Shown piece after piece: positions 49,827 through 59,305 of a stretch of 64,000 nucleotides of DNA. A program made the position numbers and the translations under genes. Every line of letters begins with the position of its first letter. Position 1 is the stretch's first letter. The DNA comes from an uncultured Clostridia bacterium (GTDB taxonomy: Bacteria; Bacillota; Clostridia; Christensenellales; Borkfalkiaceae): positions 1 to 64,000 of the forward strand of contig CALVWV010000033.1 of the NCBI GenBank assembly GCA_944368065.1, given 5' to 3'. The notes under the pieces are model-generated. The model did no database searches and had not been told where the DNA came from. It was given only the letters and a program-made list of their open reading frames with translations.

Positions 49827-50615
49827 TCACATAAGCCCGCCGTCCGAAAACAGTTCGGAAGGCACATTCAGAAGCTGCCTGACTGAGGCATATATGCGGG
49901 CGAATCCGTAAATTTCAGAAGCGTAGTGCGTGAACTCTATGATGTTCAGCCCCGCTTCTTTCAGCGCCGCTATGTGGTGGTGTTTTATATCTGCCGAAAC
50001 GAAAGTATCCGCACCGCGGGATATGGCGAAAGCTATGCTCTCTTCATCGGCGCCCGCGCCGCAGAACGAGGCTACCTTTTTCACCGTTCTGCCCGAATCG
50101 TAAAAGCGGCAACGCACCGCAGAAAATTCCGCCGCGGCGCGCGCACAGAATTTTTCAAAGCTCTCTTCTCCGACATTGTAAACCCTGCCGTATCCGCCAG
50201 ACGAAAGGGCGTTAAAAAGCCCTTCTTCCTTTTCGCCGCCGAGTCCGCGCATGAGGTAGTAATCGATTCCCCTGGGCGCGGCGTCGAAGTTGAGGTGCAT
50301 GGAAATCACGGAAATGCCCGACTGCAGGCAGCGCGTGAGCGCAGCCGTGGGCGAAAAGTTTTCCGCACTCAAATTTTTTATCGGCGAGTAAATCGCGGGG
50401 TGGTGAGTTACTATAAGATTGTATCCGAGCGTGCGCGCCCTTTCCACCGCCGCGCGAGATAAATCGAGGCAGAAAAGCACGCCCGTTACCTTGCCCCCGC
50501 AGTCAGCTATTATTCCGCTGTTGTCGTACGCGCCGTAAGTTCTGCAAAATTCGTCGCTCAACGCCACGGGCGCAACGTTGCCTTCAAGCAAGGCAAAAAT
50601 ATCAGTTATTTTCAC
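49827..50615 (-). CDS. Nif3-like dinuclear metal center protein (YqfO family)
   Basis: A 262-residue NIF3 family member. Metal ligands are visible: VTHHPAIY (about 69-76), MHLNFDAAPRGID (about 107-119) and IKHHHIAALKEAG plus FTHYASE in the C-terminal half. It is the short form, without the inserted PII-like domain of B. subtilis YqfO. Its start overlaps trmK by 14 bases. Function is unsettled (possibly GTP cyclohydrolase-like or metal-related). Confidence 0.92.
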   Translation of the reverse strand: MKITDIFALLEGNVAPVALSDEFCRTYGAYDNSGIIADCGGKVTGVLFCLDLSRAAVERARTLGYNLIVTHHPAIYSPIKNLSAENFSPTAALTRCLQSGISVISMHLNFDAAPRGIDYYLMRGLGGEKEEGLFNALSSGGYGRVYNVGEESFEKFCARAAAEFSAVRCRFYDSGRTVKKVASFCGAGADEESIAFAISRGADTFVSADIKHHHIAALKEAGLNIIEFTHYASEIYGFARIYASVRQLLNVPSELFSDGGLM

Positions 50616-51270
50616 CGCGAAGCACTCCCTTTATGAATTGGATGCGTTCTTCAACCTGCGCGCGCGAAGACGGCGAAAGGTCGCCCTCGGCGTAAGCAAG
50701 GTTCTTGGACAGCTCGTACGAAAGAAGCTCTTCAAGTTCGGCTGTGCCAAGGCTGTCCCTTCCGTATGCGAGCTCGGCCGCACTGTAAGGCGGAGTCCCG
50801 CCAGAGTTTTTGCCCTTTATGGCAAAATAGTGTTTTATAAGCCCGCCGCGTGTTTCGGTAAAAAGTCCGTCGTACTCTATTGCGCAACCGTTGGCGATAA
50901 GGTACGAGCGGAGCTGTTCTGCATTTTTCATCGGCTGAAAAACGAACGCGCGCGGTATATACGATTCTTTTAAAATTTTAAGTATTTCTTCGCCGCCCAT
51001 GCCGGCAATCAGCACGAGGTCGGCACTCCCCTCTGCCACGCCTTTAAGTCCGTCGCAGCAGACGGGGCGGCACGCGCCTTCTGATATATACTTTTTCAGA
51101 AGCCGTTCGGCCTTGGAAAGACTTGAGGCGCTTATATCTGTTATGACTGCGCTTTTGCACAGCTTGGAATTGAGCATGTACCTCGCGCAGTAGCCGTGGT
51201 CGCACCCGACGTCTGCGAATACTTCGCACGGCGAAAGCAGGGCGCACAGCTTTTTAAGGCGCTCGGTCAT
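50602..51270 (-). CDS. trmK: tRNA (adenine22-N1)-methyltransferase TrmK
   Basis: A 222-residue SAM methyltransferase that makes m1A22 in tRNA. Motif I is FADVGCDHGYCARYM (about 18-32); LVLIAGMGGEEI and VFQPMKNAEQLRSYL are typical of the TrmK/YqfN family. It sits one base after sigA and overlaps the Nif3 gene, the standard Firmicutes order. Confidence 0.94.
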   Translation of the reverse strand: MTERLKKLCALLSPCEVFADVGCDHGYCARYMLNSKLCKSAVITDISASSLSKAERLLKKYISEGACRPVCCDGLKGVAEGSADLVLIAGMGGEEILKILKESYIPRAFVFQPMKNAEQLRSYLIANGCAIEYDGLFTETRGGLIKHYFAIKGKNSGGTPPYSAAELAYGRDSLGTAELEELLSYELSKNLAYAEGDLSPSSRAQVEERIQFIKGVLRGENN

Positions 51271-51271
51271 A

Positions 51272-52330
51272 TCAGGTATCGAGGAAATCTTTTAAATGCT
51301 TGGAGCGCGAAGGATGGCGGAGCTTCCTTAAAGCCTTTGCCTCTATCTGACGTATACGCTCACGCGTGACGTTGAATTCCTTGCCTACTTCCTCGAGCGT
51401 GCGGGGACGTCCGTCGTCCACGCCGTAGCGGAGGCGAAGAACCTTCTCTTCGCGCGGGGTAAGGCTGTTGAGTACCGAAAGAAGCGTTTCCTTGAGCATT
51501 GTGGTAGATACGCTGTCCGAAGGGGTAACGGTCGTCTCGTCCTCGATAAAATCGCCGAGGTGGGAATCCTCTTCCTCGCCGATAGGCGTTTCGAGCGATA
51601 CGGGGTCCTGCGCTATCTTCTGAATTTCGCGCACGCGCTCTTCGGAAATGTTCATTTCCTTTGCAATCTCCGCGGGGGTCGGCTCTCTGCCGAAGCGCTG
51701 GGTAAGAAGGCGGGACACGCGCGTAAGTTTGTTTATCGTTTCAACCATATGCACGGGTATGCGTATGGTGCGCGCCTGGTCGGCAATGGCGCGGGTTATT
51801 GCCTGCCTTATCCACCACGTCGCATACGTGGAAAATTTGAAGCCCTTCTGATAGTCGAACTTTTCAACGGCTTTCATAAGGCCTAAATTGCCTTCCTGAA
51901 TGAGGTCGAGGAAGAGCATGCCTCTGCCGACATACCTTTTCGCTATGGAAACGACGAGCCTTAAGTTGGCTTCGGAAAGCTTTTTCTTTGCCTCCTCGTC
52001 GCCGTCCTGCATTTTCCGCGCGAGCTCTATTTCGTCGTCCGCAGACAAAAGGGGCACGCGGCCTATATCCTTAAGGTACATCTTTACGGGGTCGTCGAGG
52101 CCTATATCGGAAAGCGCCTGTTCGTAAAGCTCCTTGTCGCGCTCGGCTTCGTCTATAATCTGAATGCCCGCGTCAGCCACCGATTTGTAAACCAGGTCCA
52201 TCTGGTTGGGGGTGGTATCGAACTTTTCCATGATGTCGCAAAGGCTGTTCGTGGTAATCGAACCCTTCGCGCTGTAATCATCGATAATCTTTTTTATAAT
52301 GTCATTTAATTTCTGGTCGGATAAGCTCAT
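51272..52330 (-). CDS. sigA: Primary sigma factor RpoD/SigA
   Basis: The housekeeping sigma-70 factor, 352 residues. Region 1.2 [16 protein letters not shown], region 2 [17 protein letters not shown] and [16 protein letters not shown], region 3 HMVETINKL, region 4 [13 protein letters not shown] and [17 protein letters not shown] are all present; region 1.1 is short, as in Firmicutes. Its start overlaps dnaG by 4 bases (ATGA). Confidence 0.97.
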   Translation of the reverse strand: MSLSDQKLNDIIKKIIDDYSAKGSITTNSLCDIMEKFDTTPNQMDLVYKSVADAGIQIIDEAERDKELYEQALSDIGLDDPVKMYLKDIGRVPLLSADDEIELARKMQDGDEEAKKKLSEANLRLVVSIAKRYVGRGMLFLDLIQEGNLGLMKAVEKFDYQKGFKFSTYATWWIRQAITRAIADQARTIRIPVHMVETINKLTRVSRLLTQRFGREPTPAEIAKEMNISEERVREIQKIAQDPVSLETPIGEEEDSHLGDFIEDETTVTPSDSVSTTMLKETLLSVLNSLTPREEKVLRLRYGVDDGRPRTLEEVGKEFNVTRERIRQIEAKALRKLRHPSRSKHLKDFLDT

Positions 52331-54126
52331 CGTATATCTCCGCTTTTAATTTTTTCCTTTTGCTTTATGAGCTGCTGCAAAAGCGCGGCAGCCTGCCGTT
52401 TTTCTTCAACGCCGTCTGCGGCGGCGAATTGTTTTTTTACTTCTTCTATAGCCTGTGCAATACTGTCCGACTTAAGCCGTGCGAGGCAGTCGGAAAAATA
52501 TTTCTGAGGCACCTCGCCGTCAAGGTTTTCGCCGTCGTTAAGGTCGAGTATGCGGCACAGTTCTTCATATTCGGGCGTGCCCTCGTCAAAAAAGTCGAAA
52601 AGCTCGCTGAGCGTCACCTTTTCGCCGAGCAGCGCCTTACTCTTCACATACCCCGCCACAAGCGAATGAACATCGTTTGCAAACGGTATTTCGTCAATAT
52701 TTATATCACGGGTATAGCGCGCCCCGAAAAGAATTGCCGCCGCGACAAACCTTGAAGCTTTTACGTTGACGTCGGCGGAGTCCGCCGCAATCTTCGTCTG
52801 CTCCTCTTCCCGCTCCTGTTTTTCCGCGGGTATCTGCTGAAGGTCGCGGTTTAAAGATTCAAAACTTATTCCCGTTTCGTCGCGCAGATTTTTGAGCATG
52901 AGTTCGCGCTCGGCTGAAGTTTCGGCAGAACGCACTATCTTAAGCGCTTCGCCTACGTACTTTATCTTTTCTTCGGGCTTGTTTATGTCGAACGAGCGCC
53001 GCGCCACCGACATTTTGTAGTCGATAAGCGGCATTGCGTTATTTAAACATTCGCGGTAAGCGTCCGCCCCGCGCTGTTTTATGACGTCGTCGGGGTCGAG
53101 TCCCTCGGGGAGCGGCACGACGCGCACGTCGAGCCCTTCGCTCTTTAAAATCTCAAGCCCGCGCATATTGGCTTTCTGCCCAGCGCCGTCGCCGTCGTAA
53201 CTTATGAGCACTGTGTCGCAGTAGCGCTTGATAAACCGCGCCTGCTCCTGCGTGAGCGATGTGCCCATGCTGGCAACGACGTTCTTAAATCCGCCCTGAT
53301 GAAGGGAAATGGCGTCCATATATCCCTCAACCATTATGACTTCTTTAAGTCCGCCCGCACGGCGCAGTTTTTTTAATCTGTTTATGTTGTAGAGCATTTT
53401 GCTCTTGTTGAATATAAGCGTTTCCTTGGTGTTCTTGTATTTTGCAAAGTCGGTTTTCTTGAGCGCCCTGCCGCCGAAAGCCACAACCTCGTCGAACGCA
53501 TTTATTATGGGGAAGATAAGCCTTCCGCCCTGCGCGTCCGAAAGTCTGCCGTCAACTTCGTTTACCGCGCCGCTGTCCACCATGTCCTGCTTTGAATAGC
53601 CCTTTGCGAGCAGAAATTTAGGCAGGTCGTAATAGTTGAGGCTTGCGCCCAGTCCGAACGAACGGACGACGCCCGCAGGTATCCCGCGGGAGAGAATGTA
53701 TTCTATGTGCGCGTCGGCCTTGCCCGAATTGAGGTTATCCAGATAAAAATGCGCACAGTCGTTCATTATCTTAAGGAGCGTGTCGCGCTTTCTTTTGAGC
53801 TCCGCCGTCTTTTCGCCGTCGAACGAAGTCTGCGGAAGAGGGAGGTTTGCGCGCTCGGCGAGCATCTTTACCGCGTCGCCGAAGTCGACATTTTCCATCT
53901 CCCGCACGAGCGTTATTACGTTGCCCGAAACGCCGCAGCCGAAACAGTGATAAAACTGCCTGTTTTCGTCTATGTGGAAGGAAGCCGTCTTTTCATGGTG
54001 AAAGGGACAGCACGCCCAGTACGTTCCGCCCTTCTTTTCAAGATGCATGTATGATGACGCGACGTCGACTATATTAAGTTTTTCGGTAAGTATTCTTAAA
54101 AAATCCTTGTCGTATCCGCCTGCCAT
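52327..54126 (-). CDS. dnaG: DNA primase DnaG
   Basis: Synthesises RNA primers at the replication fork. 599 residues: N-terminal CHC2 zinc finger ([22 protein letters not shown]; about 38-68), catalytic TOPRIM core ([46 protein letters not shown]; about 255-370), and a C-terminal helicase-binding region. The ribosome binding site before the ATG is weak. A dispersed-repeat copy lies 50 bases upstream. Confidence 0.97.
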   Translation of the reverse strand: MAGGYDKDFLRILTEKLNIVDVASSYMHLEKKGGTYWACCPFHHEKTASFHIDENRQFYHCFGCGVSGNVITLVREMENVDFGDAVKMLAERANLPLPQTSFDGEKTAELKRKRDTLLKIMNDCAHFYLDNLNSGKADAHIEYILSRGIPAGVVRSFGLGASLNYYDLPKFLLAKGYSKQDMVDSGAVNEVDGRLSDAQGGRLIFPIINAFDEVVAFGGRALKKTDFAKYKNTKETLIFNKSKMLYNINRLKKLRRAGGLKEVIMVEGYMDAISLHQGGFKNVVASMGTSLTQEQARFIKRYCDTVLISYDGDGAGQKANMRGLEILKSEGLDVRVVPLPEGLDPDDVIKQRGADAYRECLNNAMPLIDYKMSVARRSFDINKPEEKIKYVGEALKIVRSAETSAERELMLKNLRDETGISFESLNRDLQQIPAEKQEREEEQTKIAADSADVNVKASRFVAAAILFGARYTRDINIDEIPFANDVHSLVAGYVKSKALLGEKVTLSELFDFFDEGTPEYEELCRILDLNDGENLDGEVPQKYFSDCLARLKSDSIAQAIEEVKKQFAAADGVEEKRQAAALLQQLIKQKEKIKSGDIR

Positions 54127-54176
54127 ATTTTAAGATGATATTCCGTCCTTTACAATAAGCGCAAAATAAAATTGCA

Positions 54177-54198
54177 CCGCATATATGCCGCAAACAAC
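54177..54198 (+). repeat. Dispersed 22-base near-palindromic repeat, copy between dgt and dnaG
   Basis: CCGCATATATGCCGC followed by AAACAAC. Confidence 0.55.
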
Positions 54199-54207
54199 GT
54201 AATTTTA

Positions 54208-55239
54208 TCAGTTATTTTCGTCGACGAACGACCAGCCGCGCGGCACAAAAATTTTATTGAAAGTGTACACCGCATACCTGTCCGTCATGGAAGATATGTA
54301 GTCGCACACAGCCTGTTCCTTTGTGAACCTGTCCGCAAGCGCAACATATGTTGCGGGCAGTTTTTCTATATTTTTTACAAAGTATTCATACATATAGGAG
54401 AGCATTCTTTCAGCCTTCCCCTCTTCGCCGCGCGCAAACTCTGTGAAATACACTTTATCGAACATGAATGCGCGCAACGCTTCGCTGGCTTTTTCCACCT
54501 CTTCGCTCATGCGGACAAAATCTTTTCCGTAGCTTTCAAAAAAGACGGAAGTTATTGCCGCATTTATGCGCTCTTTAGAAGCGGTGCCCAGCACTTTGGT
54601 AATATCTTCGGGAATATCCGAAGGTTTCAAAACGCCTGCGCGCACGGCGTCTTCGAGGTCGTGATTTATGTAAGCTATCCTGTCCGCAATGGAAACGCAC
54701 CTGCCCTCCAATGTGGCGGGGTTGCCGCTCTTTTTATGGTTTAAAATTCCGTCGCGAACCTCGAAAGTGAGGTTAAGCCCCGCGCCGTCCTTTTCAAGCA
54801 CGTCAACGACGCGGACGGACTGCTCGTTGTGGCGGAAGCCGCCGGGGGCGAGCTTATTGAGAATGCGTTCGCCGCTGTGGCCGAACGGCGTGTGCCCCAG
54901 GTCGTGACCCAACGCGATAGCTTCGCAAAGGTCTTCGTTGAGCGCGAGCGCGCGCGCAAGACTGCGCGCTATCTGGGCGACGTCCAGAGTGTGGGTAAGC
55001 CGCGTTATGTAATGGTCGCCTTCCGGCGAGAAGAAAACCTGCGTTTTGTTTTTAAGCCGCCTGAAAGCCTTGCAGTAAATTATCCTGTCACGGTCACGCT
55101 GAAAGTCGGTGCGCATATCGCAAGGTTTTTCCTCGCGCAGGCGCCCCTTTGTATCCTTGGACTTTGTAGCGTACGGGGATAAAAACTGCTCCTCGATAGC
55201 ATACGTACGCTCTTTCAGAACGGGCATATTTTCTTTCAC
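54208..55239 (-). CDS. dgt: Deoxyguanosinetriphosphate triphosphohydrolase-like protein
   Basis: A 343-residue HD-domain dNTPase. The metal motif runs RLTHTLDVAQIARSLARAL, then HDLGHTPFGHSGERIL (about 112-127) and later YINHDLEDAVR. It keeps dNTP pools in check. The start is GTG at 55239 or the ATG four codons later; neither has a strong ribosome binding site. It heads the dnaG-sigA cluster as in other Clostridia. Confidence 0.93.
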   Translation of the reverse strand: MKENMPVLKERTYAIEEQFLSPYATKSKDTKGRLREEKPCDMRTDFQRDRDRIIYCKAFRRLKNKTQVFFSPEGDHYITRLTHTLDVAQIARSLARALALNEDLCEAIALGHDLGHTPFGHSGERILNKLAPGGFRHNEQSVRVVDVLEKDGAGLNLTFEVRDGILNHKKSGNPATLEGRCVSIADRIAYINHDLEDAVRAGVLKPSDIPEDITKVLGTASKERINAAITSVFFESYGKDFVRMSEEVEKASEALRAFMFDKVYFTEFARGEEGKAERMLSYMYEYFVKNIEKLPATYVALADRFTKEQAVCDYISSMTDRYAVYTFNKIFVPRGWSFVDENN

Positions 55240-55558
55240 GCTTTAATATACGCAAAAAATTTTTCAATTCCTTTATTTTTGCACAATTTTTTGCAATTTT
55301 TTAAAAAAATTTTTTACATATATATTGTAACCCCGACGCGGCGGCGGTAAACCTTAAAAAAGCGGCAAACAATACGCGCGCGGCGTGTCTGCCGCGCGCT
55401 GAAACTTTGCTTTTATGTTTTGCTGTATTAGCGTATGTGCGCCATTATATTTCACGCGGTATTCGCGTATGCGCGCCCGCCATTTATTTCTCGCAGTGAA
55501 TTGACTATAACTTTAAACGCGCCGCAAAAATTTGATTTGCCATTGCATTTAAAAAAGA
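55240..55558. other. Gene-free stretch between dgt and the SDR gene
   Basis: The left 90 bases are A/T-rich and probably carry the dgt promoter. A 9-bp hairpin GCGCGCGGC/GCCGCGCGC (55376-55399) is the likely terminator of the SDR gene, although its T run is interrupted. Nothing else is seen. Confidence 0.5.
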
Positions 55559-56284
55559 TTATTTGGCAAATCCGCCGCCTACGGATATTACTTCGCCCGT
55601 GACGTAAGGCGCTTCGGCAAGGAAAGCCACGGCTTTAGCCACGTCTTCGCCCGTGCCGAGTCTGCCCATCGGAATCTGTTCGATAAGCTCCTCCACCTCG
55701 TCTGCTGTGAGGTGAGAATTCATAGTCGTATCTATAACGCCGGGGCTTACGCAGTTGACGCGCACGTTGGAAGGCGCCAACTCCTTTGCGAGCGCTTTGG
55801 TGAAGCCTATAACCGCCGCTTTGGAAGCCGAATAAGCCACTTCGCAGCTTGCACCTACCTCGCCCCATATCGACGATACGTTGATTATGGCTCCGCCGCC
55901 AGCGCCTATCATTCTGTCAGCGACGGCGCGGCTGCACAAAAACGCGCCCTTTGCATTTACGCCGAATATCCTGTCCCATTCGGAAGAGGTCGTGTCCTGA
56001 ATGACCTTTATGCAGGATATGCCAGCATTGTTTACAAGCACGTCGAGCTTGTTGTAAAGGCGGAAAATTTCCGAAAACATATCCTCAACCTGAGCCTCGT
56101 CAGAAACGTCGGCGCGCATGAGCACGGGGCAATATCCGAGCATGTTGAACTCGGACTGCGTTGCAATTGCCGCGCTTTCGTCGGAAGAATAGTTGATGAC
56201 CACTTCATATCCGCGCTGTAAAAATTCAAAAGCTATGTCGCGGCCGATGCCCTTTGTGCCGCCCGTAATCAAAACAGTTTTCAT
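55559..56284 (-). CDS. SDR family oxidoreductase (FabG-like)
   Basis: A 241-residue short-chain dehydrogenase. NAD(P) motif TGGTKGIG (7-14), NNAG, catalytic Ser in NVSSIWG and YSASK (Tyr/Lys), with an end like FabG/YmfI (YVTGEVISVGGGF). No fatty-acid genes are near, so the substrate is unknown. The ribosome binding site GGGAG sits only one base from the ATG, an unusually tight spacing. Confidence 0.9.
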   Translation of the reverse strand: MKTVLITGGTKGIGRDIAFEFLQRGYEVVINYSSDESAAIATQSEFNMLGYCPVLMRADVSDEAQVEDMFSEIFRLYNKLDVLVNNAGISCIKVIQDTTSSEWDRIFGVNAKGAFLCSRAVADRMIGAGGGAIINVSSIWGEVGASCEVAYSASKAAVIGFTKALAKELAPSNVRVNCVSPGVIDTTMNSHLTADEVEELIEQIPMGRLGTGEDVAKAVAFLAEAPYVTGEVISVGGGFAK

Positions 56285-56380
56285 ACTCCCTGCCAGTTAT
56301 TATAAGCTATCGCAAAATAGTTTGCCGCCGCTGCGCGCGCAAATATTTTGCAACAAAAAGTTTTTATAAAGCAAATTGAG

Positions 56381-56402
56381 CGGCACATATGCCGCAATTA
56401 TT
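56381..56402 (+). repeat. Dispersed near-palindromic repeat, copy at the 3' end of the aro operon
   Basis: CGGCACATATGCCGC followed by AATTATT; the palindrome is perfect but the AACNAAC tail is lost. It lies 18 bases after aroK. Confidence 0.5.
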
Positions 56403-56419
56403 TCATCAAGCGACAAGGC

Positions 56420-56923
56420 TTAAAGCCCCAAGCTGAAAATTTTTATTATCTTTTCTGCGATATCTTCGGGCGACAAATCGTCCGTATCTATAACCTCGTC
56501 CGCGGCGGCAAGATATTTAGGAGTGCGCGCGGGGAGGAGCTCGTTTATCCTCTTTTCCGCGCCGCCTGCAAGCAAAGGCCGCTCGGTATCGCCTTCGACG
56601 CGCTTTACAAGAGTTTCGGCGCGCGTGCGCAGAAATACAATTTTGCCGTTCTTTTTAAGAAACTCCACATTTTTTGCATTCAGCACGCAGCCGCCGCCCG
56701 TGGCTATTATAAGATTATCGCGCGAAGAAACTTCGGCTACAGTTTCCGTTTCGATTTCGCGGAAACGGGCCTCGCCGTACTTTTCAAATATATCGGCAAT
56801 TCTGCCGTGTTTTTGCACAATCTCCGCATCAGTATCCGTCTGAGCCATTCCCGTAAGGCGCGAAAGGCATTCGGCTACGGTAGTTTTTCCGCAACCCATC
56901 ATGCCGCAAAGCACTATATTCAT
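56420..56923 (-). CDS. aroK: Shikimate kinase
   Basis: Phosphorylates shikimate. 167 residues, Walker A GMMGCGKTT (7-15), shikimate-site DTDAEI and RFREIE, GGG (ATGGGCVL) and the lid region R in GDTERPLL. Last gene of the aro operon, 82 bases after aroQ. Confidence 0.95.
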   Translation of the reverse strand: MNIVLCGMMGCGKTTVAECLSRLTGMAQTDTDAEIVQKHGRIADIFEKYGEARFREIETETVAEVSSRDNLIIATGGGCVLNAKNVEFLKKNGKIVFLRTRAETLVKRVEGDTERPLLAGGAEKRINELLPARTPKYLAAADEVIDTDDLSPEDIAEKIIKIFSLGL

Positions 56924-57005
56924 AAATTAACCCCTGTATATGTCCTGATTAACGCTCTGCAAACTGAAAATATCCCGCGGAGCGCAGCAAGTTTACCGGC
57001 TGAGC

Positions 57006-57419
57006 TTACTTTAACAGGAAGCTTTCGCCTGCAAGAATATAGCTGTTTTTGCCGAAGCCGACAATGCTGCCCGCGCACACTTCGGATATTACAGACTTGT
57101 GGCGGAACTCCTCCCTTTTGAACACGTTGGACATATGCACTTCGACTACGGGAATTTTTATAGAAGCGATTGCATCCCTTATCGCGTAGCTGTAATGGGT
57201 GAATGCGCCTGCGTTCAGAATTATGCCGTCGCAGTCGGCGGTATGCAGTTTTGTGCAGATTTCGCCCTCTATGTTGCTCTGGTAAAATTCACACTCAACG
57301 CCCTTGAAATGCGAGGCGATTTCGCCGTTAATCTCTTCCAGGGTCTGACTGCCGTAAACGCCTTTTTCGCGCACGCCCGTCATGTTGAGGTTTACTCCGT
57401 TTATAAATAAAAGTTTCAT
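57006..57419 (-). CDS. aroQ: 3-dehydroquinate dehydratase, type II
   Basis: Converts dehydroquinate to dehydroshikimate. 137 residues. Active-site blocks: INGVNLNMTG...YGSQTL (Tyr), FYQSNIEGE, ILNAGAFTHYSYAIRDA (Asn, His), VEVHMSN and FRHKSVIS (Arg). ATG 57419 follows AAAGGTG; the GTG three codons upstream is part of that site. Confidence 0.95.
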   Translation of the reverse strand: MKLLFINGVNLNMTGVREKGVYGSQTLEEINGEIASHFKGVECEFYQSNIEGEICTKLHTADCDGIILNAGAFTHYSYAIRDAIASIKIPVVEVHMSNVFKREEFRHKSVISEVCAGSIVGFGKNSYILAGESFLLK

Positions 57420-57431
57420 TTTGTTCACCTT

Positions 57432-58241
57432 TTACGCCAAGTCAGAATTTCTGAATTCTTCAAAAAGCTTTGCTGCCGTTTTATCGTCCGGCTCTAATCC
57501 GAGATAAATGCATTCAGCAAAATATGCCTGATAAAAGAGCATCGCCATGCCGTTAATTATCTTTTTGCCGAGCCCTTCGGCAATTTCAAGAAATCTGCTT
57601 TTGGGAGGCACATATATCAGATCTACCGCCGTTTTGCAGAGGGATATGAGCTCCTCGCCGACGGGGGATTTGCCCACCGATTTATGCATTCCGACGCCCG
57701 TTGCGTTGATTATGATATCGTAAGACTTATTTTCAACGGAGGAAACAGCCGTTATGCCTTCCGCCTCTTTTGCAAGCTCTTCCGCCGATTCCTTGCGCAT
57801 ATCGAAAACAAAAACTTTTGCACCGCTTTCGGCAAGTTTTTTAGCCGCGCTTCTGCCCGCGCCGCCTGCGCCGAGAAGAAGAACGGTTTTGCCGCTTACC
57901 TCTACCCCGTTGTTTCTGAGCATGAGCATAAAGCCCATTCCGTCCGTATTGTAGCCTTTGCGCGTAGCGCTTATTACGGTATTTACCGCGCCGAAGGTCT
58001 TTGCGTCGCCCTCAAGTCCGCTCAGAAAGGGAATTATATCGAGTTTGAAAGGGATAGTTACGTTGAAACCGTCGTAATTTTCAAAAAGAGCGGGCGCGCG
58101 TGAAGAAAATTCTTCCTCAGGGATAGAAATTTTATCGTAAGTTATTTCAGCACCCAATTTTTTTGAAATGAATGTGTGCATGGCGGGGCTTGAGGACTGC
58201 GATACGTCCTTGCCCGTAACTGCAAGTTTAAGCGTTTTCAT
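57432..58241 (-). CDS. aroE: Shikimate dehydrogenase (NADP+)
   Basis: Reduces dehydroshikimate. 269 residues: substrate motif SQSSSPAMHTFI (shortly after the start), catalytic Lys in NVTIPFKLD, GAVNTV, NTDGMGF, and the NADP loop LLGAGGAGRSAAKKL. ATG 58241 follows AAAGGAG and overlaps the aroB stop by 4 bases. Confidence 0.95.
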   Translation of the reverse strand: MKTLKLAVTGKDVSQSSSPAMHTFISKKLGAEITYDKISIPEEEFSSRAPALFENYDGFNVTIPFKLDIIPFLSGLEGDAKTFGAVNTVISATRKGYNTDGMGFMLMLRNNGVEVSGKTVLLLGAGGAGRSAAKKLAESGAKVFVFDMRKESAEELAKEAEGITAVSSVENKSYDIIINATGVGMHKSVGKSPVGEELISLCKTAVDLIYVPPKSRFLEIAEGLGKKIINGMAMLFYQAYFAECIYLGLEPDDKTAAKLFEEFRNSDLA

Positions 58242-59305
58242 AATCTGTTCTCCTTTAATTGTGCGGCGCACTCGGCTATGATAGATGCGTACTTCGGTAC
58301 GGGAAGGCGGAGTTCCTCAGGCTGACCAATTTTTGCGGGAACCATAAGCGAAATTTCTTCCGCGCGCACATTCTTTTTGTCGTACGCAGCCATAAGGCAG
58401 GCTTTTTCTGCGTCCGCATATGCGGGAATTTTTATTATTCTCTTTATTAAGTTAATAAGCGAATCAGCGTATTCGGGCGCACATATGCCGCAACGAACGG
58501 CTATATACAGCTCGTAATACATGCCGATGAGCACAAATTCGCCGTGAGATTTTCTTTTGTAATAAAGTTCGAACGCGTGACCTGTCGTATGACCTAAATT
58601 CAAAGTTTTTCTAAGCCCGCTCTCTCTTTCGTCCTTTATGACGACGTCGGCTTTATGCGCGATGCAGTCGTAAATTATGTCCTTTAAAAAGTCCGCATCC
58701 TCAAGCTTTTCCTTGTTCTGCTGCAGCTTATTATATATATCCTTGTTCAGCGCGCCCGTCTTTATTATTTCGCCCAGACCGCAACGCACTTCGCGCGCGG
58801 GGAGAGTAGATAAAAACATAGGGTCGGCAATTACAGTTTCGGGCTGATAGAAAGTGCCGACAATATTTTTTATGCCGCACAAATCTATCGCAGTTTTGCC
58901 GCCAACGGAGCTGTCCACCTGGGATAAAAGCGTTGTGGGAACCTGAACGAGGTGCACGCCGCGCATATACAGCGAAGCCGCAAGCCCCGCAATGTCGCCT
59001 ACTACCCCGCCGCCCACGGCAAAAACAGTGGAATTGCGCTTCAAGCCAGAAGAGAGCATCGCCTTTAAAATGCCCAAAAGCACGCTGTAATTTTTGCTCT
59101 TTTCGCCTGCGGGTATAACGTGCACCGCGCCGCTCTTTGCAAAAATATCGTCGAACAACGGGCGGTAAATGCGGTAAACGTTGCTGTCCGTTACGGTAAA
59201 AGTCAGCTTGTCGCGGCAGAGCGCGGGTATATTTTCATTGAACGCGCCTTCGCCGCAGATTACCCTGCTTGAGCACGTCGCTGTATTAATTTCAACGGTT
59301 TTCAT
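58238..59305 (-). CDS. aroB: 3-dehydroquinate synthase
   Basis: Cyclises DAHP using NAD+ and a metal. 355 residues: GGGVVGDIAGLAASLYMRG, VPTTLLSQVDSSVGGKTAID, GLGEIIKTG and metal His in LNLGHTTGHAFE. It overlaps aroC by one base (TGATG). Its 3' part (58477-58498) contains a 22-base copy of the dispersed repeat, read as RCGICA, yet the protein alignment shows no insertion there. Confidence 0.95.
   Translation of the reverse strand: MKTVEINTATCSSRVICGEGAFNENIPALCRDKLTFTVTDSNVYRIYRPLFDDIFAKSGAVHVIPAGEKSKNYSVLLGILKAMLSSGLKRNSTVFAVGGGVVGDIAGLAASLYMRGVHLVQVPTTLLSQVDSSVGGKTAIDLCGIKNIVGTFYQPETVIADPMFLSTLPAREVRCGLGEIIKTGALNKDIYNKLQQNKEKLEDADFLKDIIYDCIAHKADVVIKDERESGLRKTLNLGHTTGHAFELYYKRKSHGEFVLIGMYYELYIAVRCGICAPEYADSLINLIKRIIKIPAYADAEKACLMAAYDKKNVRAEEISLMVPAKIGQPEELRLPVPKYASIIAECAAQLKENRL
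58477..58498 (+). repeat. Dispersed 22-base repeat copy inside the aroB coding region
   Basis: GCGCACATATGCCGC followed by AACGAAC, sharing 20 consecutive bases with the copy at 16001. It keeps the reading frame. Confidence 0.55.
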
